Part shown: piece after piece, positions 1 to 7,583 of the stretch
How positions within the stretch are numbered: the stretch's first letter is position 1
Layout: each line of letters opens with the position of its first letter
Source: Arthrobacter sp. Soil782
Lineage (GTDB): Bacteria > Actinomycetota > Actinomycetes > Actinomycetales > Micrococcaceae
Reading direction: 5' to 3'
DNA: 64,000 nucleotides
Assembly (NCBI RefSeq): GCF_001428435.1
Contig: NZ_LMSO01000009.1
Coordinates: 518,389 to 582,388 of the forward strand
Notes under the pieces: generated by a model
What the model saw: only the letters and a program-made list of their open reading frames with translations
Database searches by the model: none
Told to the model about the DNA's origin: nothing
Translations under genes and position numbers: made by a program

Positions 1-248
1 TCCTCACCCAACTGGGTGACCTCGACCGTCAGCCCGGTCTCTTCCTCGAACTCGGGGATGGCCTCGATGATCTGCTCGGTCCAGACGTGGTTGGCGAGAG
101 TGACCCGCAGGGTGTCCGAACCCGCTTCCGCGTCTCCGCCGCTGCCGCCGCAGGCGGCCAGTGATCCGCCGGCGAACATTGCGATTGCTGCCGTGATTCC
201 GGCTTTTCGCAGGATTGTGCGCTGCACTGTGTCTCCACTTCTCTTCAT
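1..248 (-). CDS. ABC transporter substrate-binding lipoprotein (N-terminal part, cut by window edge)
   Basis: Only the first 82 or so codons lie in the window. The reading frame begins with ATG at 248 and shows a basic start, a hydrophobic stretch and a lipobox LAAC with the lipidated Cys at residue 33, followed by a Gly/Ser linker. The mature part, with LRVTLANHVWTE, looks like the first strand of an extracellular sugar-binding protein (SBP family 1). It would be anchored outside the membrane and feed a sugar ABC importer whose permeases lie beyond the left edge. A FadR-type GntR regulator is divergently transcribed 130 bp away and is the natural candidate to control it. The substrate cannot be told from this fragment. 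Confidence 0.8.
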   Translation of the reverse strand, partial: MKRSGDTVQRTILRKAGITAAIAMFAGGSLAACGGSGGDAEAGSDTLRVTLANHVWTEQIIEAIPEFEEETGLTVEVTQLGE

Positions 249-279
249 TGAGGGACGTCCGCTGTACGCGGGCTGGAGT

Positions 280-295
280 AGATGCTGAAACATCT
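280..295. promoter_or_regulatory. Possible GntR operator between lipoprotein and GntR genes
   Basis: A short dyad AGATG-N6-CATCT lies in the intergenic region shared by the divergent lipoprotein and GntR genes. Arms are only 5 bp, so this is a weak candidate resting mainly on position. Confidence 0.25.
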
Positions 296-378
296 GCTGT
301 ATAGCTCGAGTGTAGTGAGAAAGATCATACTTATGCAACCTATCTGAGTGATTGGGATGCTGTTGGTACGCTTCCTCC

Positions 379-1122
379 ATGCCACCCGCCGAAATCGAGT
401 CTCCCGATGTCGCAGTATTCTCAGGCCTGCACGCCTCGGTGATCGATCAGATGGGACTGGCGATCGGCGCAGGCGAGTGGCAGAGCGGCAGCATCATGCG
501 GATCGAAGAGCTGGAGGAACGCTACGGTGTCTCCCGCTCGGTGATCCGGGAAGTGCTGCGAGTGCTGGCCTCAATGGGCATGGTGCAATCCCGCCGCCGG
601 GTCGGCGTGCAGGTCCTCCCGGCCACCGAATGGAACCTCTACGATCCCCAGGTGATCCGCTGGCGCCTAGCCTCACCCGGCCGGGTGGCGCAGTTGCGGT
701 CGCTGACCGAGCTGCGTACCGCCGTCGAGCCCCAGGCCGCGCGCCTTGCAGCGATGCGCGCGCCGCTGGCGGATGCCAGCGAGCTGATGGGCCTCGCCGG
801 GAAGCTGTGGGCGGCGGGCCAGGATGGCGATACGGAACTGTTCCTGAAACTCGATATCCAGTTCCACCACCTGGTGCTCTCAAGTTCAGGTAATGAGATG
901 TTCGGCAAGCTCAACTCGCTGGTCGCGGAAGTCCTGACCGGGCGGACGCACTACGGAATGATGCCGGACCATCCGCATGAGGAAGCACTGCAGATGCACG
1001 TCGACGTGGCCAGCGCCATCCAGCGCGGCCACGCCGTTGACGCGCACGCAGCCATGCTCGCCATCATGGAACGGGCCATGACCGAGATGAGCACCCTGTG
1101 GGATGAGGCCGCGCACACGTAG
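379..1122 (+). CDS. GntR family (FadR subfamily) transcriptional regulator
   Basis: A 247-residue protein with an N-terminal winged helix-turn-helix (about residues 15-80; MRIEELEERYGVSRSVIREV is the recognition region) and a C-terminal all-helical FCD ligand domain with the usual spaced acidic and histidine residues (LDIQFHHLVL, near residue 160). FCD regulators normally bind small carboxylates or sugar acids and repress a neighbouring operon. I chose the ATG at 379 because the homologous region starts soon after it; the frame stays open to 352 but those residues look unlike the family. It is divergent from the sugar-binding lipoprotein at the left edge, the likely target. Confidence 0.88.
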   Translation: MPPAEIESPDVAVFSGLHASVIDQMGLAIGAGEWQSGSIMRIEELEERYGVSRSVIREVLRVLASMGMVQSRRRVGVQVLPATEWNLYDPQVIRWRLASPGRVAQLRSLTELRTAVEPQAARLAAMRAPLADASELMGLAGKLWAAGQDGDTELFLKLDIQFHHLVLSSSGNEMFGKLNSLVAEVLTGRTHYGMMPDHPHEEALQMHVDVASAIQRGHAVDAHAAMLAIMERAMTEMSTLWDEAAHT

Positions 1123-1163
1123 GGGCTGTTTGTTGCTCCTGCTTCAGCTGATTTTATTTGTCG

Positions 1164-2420
1164 TCAGGCGGAGAGCGGGCGGGCGGTTCGCATCGTCGTC
1201 GCACCGGCAACGATGAGCAGCACCAGCAACCCCGCTGACCACGCAAGTCCGGAGTAGCCGACCATCGACAGCACCAGACCGGATGCCGCTCCCCCGAACG
1301 CGCCGGCGAGGTTCATGGTGAGGTCAGTTCGGCCCTGGATGCGGGCCCGGGCAGCGCCGGTGACGAGGTCTGCGACCAGCGCTGATCCGGAAACTGTGGA
1401 CGCGCTCCAGCCGAGGCCGAGCAGAATCAGGCCAATCGTGACGAGCACCGGGTCGTCTTCCCCGAAAGCCACGGTGACCAGCGCAACCGCGAACAGTGCC
1501 TGGCCGATCAGGATGGTACCCACGCGGCCAAGGCGGTCGCTCAGCCAGCCGAACACCGGTGATAGAGCATACATACCGGCGATGTGGAGGCTGATAGTGA
1601 GCCCGACGATCGTGAGCGTCACGCCATGGTTCACCAGGTGGACCGGGGTCATGGACATGACCGAGACCATGACCGCGTGGCTGGCCGCGATCGATCCGAT
1701 GGCGAAAATCAGCGCTCCCCTGCCTCGGACCATGCCTGGTGCGTCATCTTTAGGGTCCGACGGCGTTGCCCGGCTGATGAGGTAGGGATCCGGCCGCAGT
1801 GCGATCAGATAGACGGCCGCTGCCGCGACCTGCGCGCCGACGGCGATGAGGAACGGTCCCGTCAGCTCGGGCATGCCAAGCCTTTCGGCGATTACCTCGC
1901 CCGGTCCGATGAGGTTGGGGCCGAGCACTGCTCCGACGGTGGTGAACCAGACCACCAGTGACAGGTCCCGCCCACGGTGCTCCGGACTTGCCATGTCGGT
2001 TGCAGCGAAGCGGGACTGCAGATTGACGGCCGTGCCGACCCCGAGCAGCGCGAAGGCCAGGAGCAGCAGCGGAAACGATCCGAGGGCGGCCGCACCGATA
2101 ACGGTGAGTGATCCCGAAGCAGCGATAAACGCTCCGGTGGTCAGGGCAGCCCGGCGGCCGAGCCGCTGCGCCAGCCGTGCCAGCGGGATGGCGCTGGCTG
2201 CCGCTCCGAGGGTGCTCAGGGTGGCCGCCGTACCGGAAAGCGCCTCGGATCCGGAGAGTTCGGCGGCCATGACAGCGCCGATCGAGAGAACGGAGCCCAT
2301 GCCAATTCCGCCGAGGATTTGCGCGGCAATAAGGACCCGCACGGTGTGGCGCTGGATGGCAGGAAGATCGGGCGCAGTCGTCGTACTGTTGCCGGCCGGA
2401 GTCCTGCTGGAGGTGGGCAT
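1164..2420 (-). CDS. MFS transporter
   Basis: A 418-residue polytopic membrane protein with about 12 hydrophobic segments and the MFS loop signature between segments 2 and 3 (RLAQRLGRRAAL); a second GWLSDRLGRVG-like motif follows in the C-terminal half, the classic pseudo-symmetry of the family. Such proteins work as proton-driven exporters or importers in the cytoplasmic membrane. The ATG at 2420 is chosen since everything upstream in this open frame is antisense to the next gene. It ends about 40 bp from the GntR gene in convergent orientation and is divergent from the small gene at 2509. Substrate unknown; drug or sugar efflux is possible. Confidence 0.85.
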   Translation of the reverse strand: MPTSSRTPAGNSTTTAPDLPAIQRHTVRVLIAAQILGGIGMGSVLSIGAVMAAELSGSEALSGTAATLSTLGAAASAIPLARLAQRLGRRAALTTGAFIAASGSLTVIGAAALGSFPLLLLAFALLGVGTAVNLQSRFAATDMASPEHRGRDLSLVVWFTTVGAVLGPNLIGPGEVIAERLGMPELTGPFLIAVGAQVAAAAVYLIALRPDPYLISRATPSDPKDDAPGMVRGRGALIFAIGSIAASHAVMVSVMSMTPVHLVNHGVTLTIVGLTISLHIAGMYALSPVFGWLSDRLGRVGTILIGQALFAVALVTVAFGEDDPVLVTIGLILLGLGWSASTVSGSALVADLVTGAARARIQGRTDLTMNLAGAFGGAASGLVLSMVGYSGLAWSAGLLVLLIVAGATTMRTARPLSA

Positions 2421-2508
2421 GGACTCAGGGTATTCGTGTGTCGGCCGTGAGCATAGTGGGAGGCTGGGATCTGCCCAACCGGGGGTGCCGCTGTATATGG
2501 TAAGCAGT

Positions 2509-2964
2509 ATGACTATCTCAGGATCGGACGGGCCGGACAGCAACCACCAGCGGCCCGGATCGGCAACAGACAAGACGGTGGAGGCGCTCGGGAAACTCTC
2601 GGAAGCGCTTGAAGTAGTGGAACATGCACGTGGGCTGCTGTATGGATTCCACCGGTTGACGGGTACGGCGGACCTCGCGCTGGGGGAGGCCGTTGACCTG
2701 TTGCGTGAGGCGGGACATGAGAGTCTCGCCGAGGAAGTCAACCGGGATGTCCTGGGCCGAAACGTCATCGAGGGGCGGTGGACGTTCCAGATCGTCGAGG
2801 ACTATGACGACAACTATTACGCAGAGTTCAAGGCCATCGAAAAGCGTGCGCGCGATGAGCTTGTGGAGGGGAAACGGCATCTGTTTGAGGCGGAGATGAA
2901 GGAAGACCGGCGGACGCATGGCCGCGCTCACCATGAGGCGCTGCCCCCGGAAGCCAACCAGTAG
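2509..2964 (+). CDS. Conserved hypothetical protein
   Basis: A 151-residue soluble, mostly helical and strongly charged protein. I recognise the general form (HARGLLYGFHRLTGTADLAL, then a motif around GRWTFQIVEDYDDNYY) as a protein conserved in Arthrobacter and relatives, but no function is known to me. An alternative ATG exists four codons upstream at 2497. It is followed after 22 bp by the DUF3072 gene, which has its own strong ribosome binding site, so the two are probably cotranscribed. Confidence 0.7.
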   Translation: MTISGSDGPDSNHQRPGSATDKTVEALGKLSEALEVVEHARGLLYGFHRLTGTADLALGEAVDLLREAGHESLAEEVNRDVLGRNVIEGRWTFQIVEDYDDNYYAEFKAIEKRARDELVEGKRHLFEAEMKEDRRTHGRAHHEALPPEANQ

Positions 2965-2986
2965 AACCAACACTGAAGGAGCACTT

Positions 2987-3241
2987 ATGTCTGATGAAAC
3001 TTTGGGAAGCCCGACGCCGGAGCCGCAGGGCGGTTTTGCACGTGACCCTGAGGAGTGGGTCACCGGAGATGAACCGATGACGGACGCTCAGCGCAGCTAT
3101 CTGGACACGCTGGCACGGGAAGCCGGGGAGGAAATTCCCGCGGACATCACCAAGGCGCAGGCATCCGAGCACATCGACCGGCTGCAGAAATCCAGCGGAC
3201 GCGTCGGTGGCGGATCTGACGAGGCGCAGACCGGCGGGTAG
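2987..3241 (+). CDS. DUF3072 domain protein
   Basis: An 84-residue acidic protein. The core MTDAQRSYLDTLAREAGEE and the following helix (TKAQASEHIDRLQ, about residues 55-67) are the hallmark of DUF3072, a small actinobacterial domain of unknown role; the second helix resembles the SAP-like or DUF3072-type fold often used for peptide or nucleic-acid contacts, though that is inference. GAAGGAG at 2975-2981 gives a good Shine-Dalgarno spacing to ATG 2987. A terminator hairpin follows 25 bp after the stop. Confidence 0.85.
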   Translation: MSDETLGSPTPEPQGGFARDPEEWVTGDEPMTDAQRSYLDTLAREAGEEIPADITKAQASEHIDRLQKSSGRVGGGSDEAQTGG

Positions 3242-3266
3242 TGCCGGCCTCGGGCTTGAACGACGC

Positions 3267-3292
3267 AAAGGAGGGCGGTTTCGCCCTCCTTT
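3267..3292 (+). terminator. Rho-independent terminator after DUF3072 gene
   Basis: Perfect 11-bp inverted repeat (AAAGGAGGGCG / CGCCCTCCTTT) with a GTTT loop; the right arm ends in TTT. It closes the 2509-3241 transcription unit. Confidence 0.8.
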
Positions 3293-3358
3293 GTCATTCT
3301 CTCGACGTTGGCTGCTTTCCCGAGTAGACCATGTATTCAGCGGTGCGATGATGGCCTT

Positions 3359-3508
3359 GTGAGCAACGTCTTCCTGAGCGGCCAACTCGTCTGCAGCGAC
3401 GAAGACCAGGCGGCGATCGTTGTCCAGTTTTCAGGGCAACCGCTGAGATTGCTCGACGGTACGAGATTGAGGGTTTATAACCGAGCACAACTCGGCTCCA
3501 GCCACTGA
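3359..3508 (+). pseudogene. Truncated antibiotic-biosynthesis monooxygenase-like fragment
   Basis: A GTG at 3359 opens VSNVFLSGQLVCSDEDQAA, which matches the first strand and helix of ABM (quinol monooxygenase-like) proteins. The resemblance ends after about 24 codons, at the point where the family continues with the second strand; the remaining 25 codons (to a stop at 3508) show no family character. A complete ABM protein is about 95-100 residues, so this is a broken copy. It sits next to a second broken gene, the GNAT fragment on the other strand. Confidence 0.5.
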
Positions 3509-3539
3509 ACTTCGGCGCCTGCGAACTCCACCCGCAGGA

Positions 3540-3710
3540 GGATCGCAGGTAGATGTGATCAAACCCGACGGTTCTTGCCTTTGCCTCAAGCCAATCGCAG
3601 AGGGCTGCTCCTACGCCCTCACCTCTTCGGGTCGGATTCACGAAGAGATTCTTCATTTCGGGCGAATAGGTTGCTTCAAGGTCCAAGACCACCGTCCATT
3701 CTGCGGGCAA
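3540..3710 (-). pseudogene. GNAT acetyltransferase fragment
   Basis: On the minus strand the frame encodes KNLFVNPTRRGEGVGAALCD followed by WLEAKARTVGFDHIYL, that is acetyl-CoA-binding motif A (R-R-G-x-G-x-G/A) and the next helix and strand of a GNAT N-acetyltransferase. The N-terminal half of the fold is missing because the frame is fused at its 5' side to the tail of the CPBP protease gene, and the C-terminal motif B (the FYxxxGF stretch) is absent. The frame remains open to 3294 but carries nothing recognisable. I read it as a decayed gene. Confidence 0.6.
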
Positions 3711-4651
3711 CCCCTCGCCGGGCTACCGGGCGTGCGGGCGGGCCCTGGTTTGCGTGTTTTCCACCAGATGATGCCGGTGATGAGAACGAATGCGGCGCTT
3801 GGGATGAGGAGGGTTATCGAGCCTGTGGCATCTGCCCGGCTGTTAAGTTGACCGGCCACATCGACGTGAAGCGTTGTGGCGAGAACGAGTCCAGTGATGT
3901 TGTAAAGGCCGTGAAGGACGACAGCTGTCTCGAGTCCTCCGGTGCGCCAGGTGATCACCGCCATCGATCCGAACAGGACCAGGTACGAGGTGAGGATGTA
4001 GGGGTCAAGTGAGCCGTGAAAAAGGGAGAAGAAGACGGTCGGGATGATGATGCCGATGACGGTTCCGAGGCGTGCGCTGCGGGACCATCCACCGACGACG
4101 CGGAACATGAAGCCACGGAAGCCATATTCTTCGCCTGCTGCTGCAAGTGGTGTGAGGAGCATCCCGATCACGAAGTAAGCGATGAGATCGATCATCGTCC
4201 AGGCGGCCGGTGGACTGGGCATCATGAGGGATGACAAAGACACAGCGATGACTACCACGGGGCCGAAGCCGAGCAACGCCCGACTGAAGATGCCGAATCG
4301 AAAGCGCCCGGTCACGGAGTGCAGCGAGCGGAACGGAATTCCGTAAAGCAGGCGTTGCAGCAGCATGCTGTAGGGGATGAGCGCGACAAGGGAGAGGGCG
4401 CCGGCGGCGTGCTGAAGGGGCGAGGAGCCCGCCCGTCCAAGAAGTTCCGTATCGATGAGGCGTGCCCCCATCAAGGACAGTTGCGCGAAGCAGACGAGCC
4501 CGACGAGTAGCAGGATGATGGCGAAGATGCCGCGGAGGATTCGGCGTTTCTCTCCCGCGTAGACGCGGTGATATTCGACGCCGGGCGGAACGCGAGGAGT
4601 CGGTGTGGGTGCGTCCTGCTCGCCAAGCGGATTCAGGGTGGTGTGCTGCAC
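3653..4651 (-). CDS. CPBP family intramembrane glutamic metalloprotease
   Basis: A 332-residue membrane protein with about eight hydrophobic segments and the three CPBP (Abi) motifs in order: EEYGFRG (EExxxR), FFSLFHG (FxxxH) and VVLHGLYN (HxxxN). This family includes Rce1-type proteases; bacterial members process membrane peptides or act in bacteriocin self-immunity. Start is a GTG at 4651 preceded by GAAAGGAA; it begins 22 bp after the end of the upstream gene, with which it probably forms an operon under the divergent TetR regulator. The last ~17 codons overlap a GNAT gene fragment in another frame, so the natural C-terminus was probably altered by rearrangement. Confidence 0.85.
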   Translation of the reverse strand: MQHTTLNPLGEQDAPTPTPRVPPGVEYHRVYAGEKRRILRGIFAIILLLVGLVCFAQLSLMGARLIDTELLGRAGSSPLQHAAGALSLVALIPYSMLLQRLLYGIPFRSLHSVTGRFRFGIFSRALLGFGPVVVIAVSLSSLMMPSPPAAWTMIDLIAYFVIGMLLTPLAAAGEEYGFRGFMFRVVGGWSRSARLGTVIGIIIPTVFFSLFHGSLDPYILTSYLVLFGSMAVITWRTGGLETAVVLHGLYNITGLVLATTLHVDVAGQLNSRADATGSITLLIPSAAFVLITGIIWWKTRKPGPARTPGSPARGCPQNGRWSWTLKQPIRPK

Positions 4652-4673
4652 AGTAGGTTCCTTTCGGGGGGGG

Positions 4674-5306
4674 TCAGCTGGCAAGTTCATCGATCCAGCT
4701 CGATCGCATCCGCAGCGCTCGCTCCATACTCCCGATGACAGCGGCAAGTCCGATGAGCAGGTTGATTTGGATGGGGAGTTGTATCGGTGAAGTGAAGGTT
4801 CCGATGGAGTCGGCGATGAGGGGAATCTGGGAAAGCAAGGCGATGACTTGCGGCACTTCGACGCCCAAGCCAACGATGACCAGCGCGGTGGAGATGGCCC
4901 CGATGACGCGACTCGTACCGGGGTGTCGATGATGGAGCCGGGCGCGACGTCCTTCTGCGGAAGCGGGGTCAGGAGAGAGTTGCTGCTCGATTCCGTCTGT
5001 GCGCACATAGTGGCAGCGTTTGAGTCCGAAACCGTTGATTGCGACCTCGATATGACCGTCCGGCACCTCGAACCGGGTCGGCAGCTTCGCGTATGACCGC
5101 AGCGCGCCGTCAACGTAGAGTCGCGCGCGGATCTCGCCGTCGGTCATATCTCCGGCATGGCGGACATCAACGGAGTAGGTCAACCTCGTGCCGTCGGACG
5201 AGTCCAACGTGATCGAACGCAGTGATCTGCCGAACATCTGCCACCAGCGGTAACGGCGCAGCGGTTCGCCTGATCCTGTTCGAACCCGACGGTGTCTGAT
5301 ACCCAT
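4674..5306 (-). CDS. Conserved actinobacterial membrane protein of unknown function
   Basis: A 210-residue protein: a soluble N-terminal half containing RRYRWWQMFGRSLRSITL and INGFGLKRCHYV, then the typical PASAEGRRARLHHRHP linker, followed by two hydrophobic segments (about residues 135-160 and 175-195). I recognise this as a protein common in Microbacteriaceae and Micrococcaceae but know no function. ATG 5306 has GAGGAG upstream. The promoter region holds two palindromic boxes shared with the divergent TetR gene, the nearer one only 22 bp from this start codon, so repression by that TetR protein is likely. CPBP protease follows in the same operon. Confidence 0.75.
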   Translation of the reverse strand: MGIRHRRVRTGSGEPLRRYRWWQMFGRSLRSITLDSSDGTRLTYSVDVRHAGDMTDGEIRARLYVDGALRSYAKLPTRFEVPDGHIEVAINGFGLKRCHYVRTDGIEQQLSPDPASAEGRRARLHHRHPGTSRVIGAISTALVIVGLGVEVPQVIALLSQIPLIADSIGTFTSPIQLPIQINLLIGLAAVIGSMERALRMRSSWIDELAS

Positions 5307-5327
5307 TTCTCCACTCCTCGCTCAGGA

Positions 5328-5344
5328 CTAGTACAGCGTAATAG
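5328..5344. promoter_or_regulatory. Putative TetR operator, box 1
   Basis: CTAGTAC-AGC-GTAATAG is a 7-3-7 dyad with 6 of 7 symmetric positions. It is repeated 33 bp away (14 of 17 identical), three helical turns, on the same DNA face, in the region between the TetR gene and its divergent neighbour. Confidence 0.6.
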
Positions 5345-5360
5345 TCAGCCAAGAGATAAG

Positions 5361-5377
5361 CTAGCACACTGTAATAG
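5361..5377. promoter_or_regulatory. Putative TetR operator, box 2
   Basis: CTAGCAC-ACT-GTAATAG, the second copy of the dyad; 5 of 7 arm positions are symmetric. It lies 25 bp before the TetR start codon, consistent with autoregulation. Confidence 0.6.
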
Positions 5378-5402
5378 AAAGCTGTCTCGCTAAGGAGCAG
5401 AC

Positions 5403-6014
5403 ATGAGCGATCAGGCGAAAGAACCAGGCACGCGCGACAAGATCTTGATCGCCGCGGCGACGATGCTCGGCGAGGATCCAACCGCTCGGCTGAGTGTGCG
5501 TGCGGTAGCGGCTCGCGCACAGGTGAGCACTGGGTCGCTACGGCACTTTTTCCCGACGCAGCGCGAGCTCATCGATACCGTCGTCGCGGGCATGAACGTC
5601 CTCGATATTCCGGACGACCCGATTAACGATCAAGCGCTGTCACCGGCTGAGCGCCTTCTCGCGTGCTTACGATTGATCCTCGCGCAAGTGGGCGTCGGCG
5701 AGCGCGCCCGACAGCAGTGGGGTGCTCTATACGACGCATACGTGGCATCGCCCCCGTCCGATGACGAAGCGGCCACATACCGCGCTCTTGAGCGGATGGG
5801 TCGCTACCGCATCGAACGGTGGCTAGCCGTTCTGGTCGAGGATGGCGCCATCCCTGCAGGTGGGATTGAGCGGAGAGCGAGGTTCCTTGCTACCGTTCTC
5901 ACCGGGCTCATGACGGAGCGCGCTCTGCCCGCCGAACCGTTGCGGATCGAGACGGAAACGGAAACTCTCCGCCTAGCCATTCACGCCGCGACGACCGCAT
6001 GGACCATGTCCTGA
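5403..6014 (+). CDS. TetR family transcriptional regulator
   Basis: A 203-residue protein with an N-terminal TetR helix-turn-helix (about residues 10-60; LSVRAVAARAQVSTGSLRHF is the HTH, here with LRHFF where many members have YHHF) and a helical C-terminal ligand/dimer domain containing LATVLTGLMTER. TAAGGAG lies 5 bp before ATG 5403. It is divergent from the membrane protein/CPBP operon, and the 96-bp gap holds two copies of a palindromic box, so it most likely represses that operon and itself. Ligand unknown. Confidence 0.9.
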   Translation: MSDQAKEPGTRDKILIAAATMLGEDPTARLSVRAVAARAQVSTGSLRHFFPTQRELIDTVVAGMNVLDIPDDPINDQALSPAERLLACLRLILAQVGVGERARQQWGALYDAYVASPPSDDEAATYRALERMGRYRIERWLAVLVEDGAIPAGGIERRARFLATVLTGLMTERALPAEPLRIETETETLRLAIHAATTAWTMS

Positions 6015-6110
6015 ACAATCTTCCCTACAAGGCTGCTGCGCAGGTCGGTTCAGGTCGAGGGCGCTGGCGGTTCCGGCTTGCCGGGATGCGTGGGTGCGTG
6101 GGTGCGTGGA

Positions 6111-7583
6111 TCAGCCAACCGGCGGGATGCGCCGCTCGCGGATCAACTGTGCATACCAGCGCGAACTGTCTTTCGGCGTCCGCTCCAAAGTGTCGTAGTC
6201 GACGTGCACAATCCCGAACCGCTTGGAGTAGCCGTAACCCCACTCGAAGTTGTCCATCAGCGACCACACCTGATAGCCGCGCAGATCCACGCCGCGGGCG
6301 ATGGCCCGGTGAGCGGCAGTGAAGTGGCGACGCAGGTAATCGATGCGTTCGACGTCGTGAATTTGCCTTGTCCCGTCCGCGTCAACTTCCACCGTGTCGG
6401 GGAAAGCCGCACCGTTTTCGGTAATCATCAGCGGCAGCTCAGGGAACTGCTCATGGAGTGAGACGAGCAGGTCCTCGAGTCCGGAGGGGTCGATGTTCCA
6501 CCCCATGTCCGTGTACGGTCCGGGCTGCTGCAGGAACTCCACGTTCTCCGCACCCGGCCAGGCCGTTCCGGCGGCGGCACCGTGGCCATCGGAGGATTCC
6601 TTCTGGCCCTCCCCGTCCCACATCCGCACCCGGTTGGTGGAGTAGTAGTTGACCCCGAGGACGTCCAGCGGCTGCTGGATCAGCTCCAAGTCGCCGTCCT
6701 GAATGAAGAACCAGTCAGTGATCTCCGCCGTGTCGTCCAGAACGTCCTGGGGGTAAGTGCCGTTCAGCACCGGGTCGAGGAAGAGCCGGTTCGCCAGGCC
6801 GTCCACGCGGCGTACTGCCTCGGGACCGGTCTCGCCGTCCGGGCGGAACACGTGCAGGTTGAGGGTGATAGCGAAGTCGGGATTGTTGGTCACCACCTCA
6901 CGCAGAGCCGACACCGCCAGGCCGTGGGCCAGGTTGAGGTGGTGCACGGCGGCAAGCGCAGCGGCGGATTCCGTCCGTCCCGGTGCATGCGCGCCGGAGC
7001 CGTAACCGAGGTAGGCGCTGCACCACGGTTCGTTCAGGGTGGTCCACAAGGCGACCCTGTTCCCGAGCCGCTCACCCACTATGCGGGCGTAGTCTCCGAA
7101 GGCGAGGGCCGTCGCGCGGCTGGTCCAACCGCCGTCGTCCTCGAGTGCCTGCGGCAGGTCCCAGTGGTAGAGGGTGACGATGGGCTTGATGCCGCGGGCC
7201 AGCAGCCCGTCGACCAGGCGTTCATAGAAGGCGAGACCTGCCTCGTTGGCCGGTCCCCGGCCGGTGGGCTGGATCCGCGGCCAGGCGATGGAGAAGCGAT
7301 AGGACTCCAGCCCGAGGTCCTGCATGAGATCGAGGTCCTCGTCCAAACGGTTGTAGTGGTCGCAGGCGACGTCACCGGTGTCACCGTTGAAGACCTTGCC
7401 CTCGGTGTGGCTGAAGGTGTCCCAGATGGAGGGTCCACGGCCATCGGCGTTGTGCGCACCCTCGATCTGGTACGAGGCTGTGGCGGAACCGAAGACGAAC
7501 CCCGCAGGGAATTCGAGACCGGTGTCGCGGTAGTCGGGATCTCCCATGGTGCGGGTGTCTCTTTCTTCGAGGTGTTGGGTCAT
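6111..7583 (-). CDS. Family 1 glycoside hydrolase (beta-glucosidase)
   Basis: A 490-residue GH1 enzyme. The general acid/base motif TLNEPW carries Glu185 and the nucleophile motif ITENG carries Glu389; the N-terminal [15 protein letters not shown] signature (about 29-43) is the classic GH1 entry motif, and [12 protein letters not shown] near the C-terminus forms the aglycone/substrate pocket. No signal peptide, so it acts in the cytosol on imported beta-glucosides or related disaccharides. Its ATG overlaps the stop of the GH95 gene by four bases (ATGA), and it is the last gene of the GH42-GH95-GH1 operon. Beta-glucosidase is most likely; beta-galactosidase or fucosidase side activities are common in the family. 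Confidence 0.93.
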   Translation of the reverse strand: MTQHLEERDTRTMGDPDYRDTGLEFPAGFVFGSATASYQIEGAHNADGRGPSIWDTFSHTEGKVFNGDTGDVACDHYNRLDEDLDLMQDLGLESYRFSIAWPRIQPTGRGPANEAGLAFYERLVDGLLARGIKPIVTLYHWDLPQALEDDGGWTSRATALAFGDYARIVGERLGNRVALWTTLNEPWCSAYLGYGSGAHAPGRTESAAALAAVHHLNLAHGLAVSALREVVTNNPDFAITLNLHVFRPDGETGPEAVRRVDGLANRLFLDPVLNGTYPQDVLDDTAEITDWFFIQDGDLELIQQPLDVLGVNYYSTNRVRMWDGEGQKESSDGHGAAAGTAWPGAENVEFLQQPGPYTDMGWNIDPSGLEDLLVSLHEQFPELPLMITENGAAFPDTVEVDADGTRQIHDVERIDYLRRHFTAAHRAIARGVDLRGYQVWSLMDNFEWGYGYSKRFGIVHVDYDTLERTPKDSSRWYAQLIRERRIPPVG

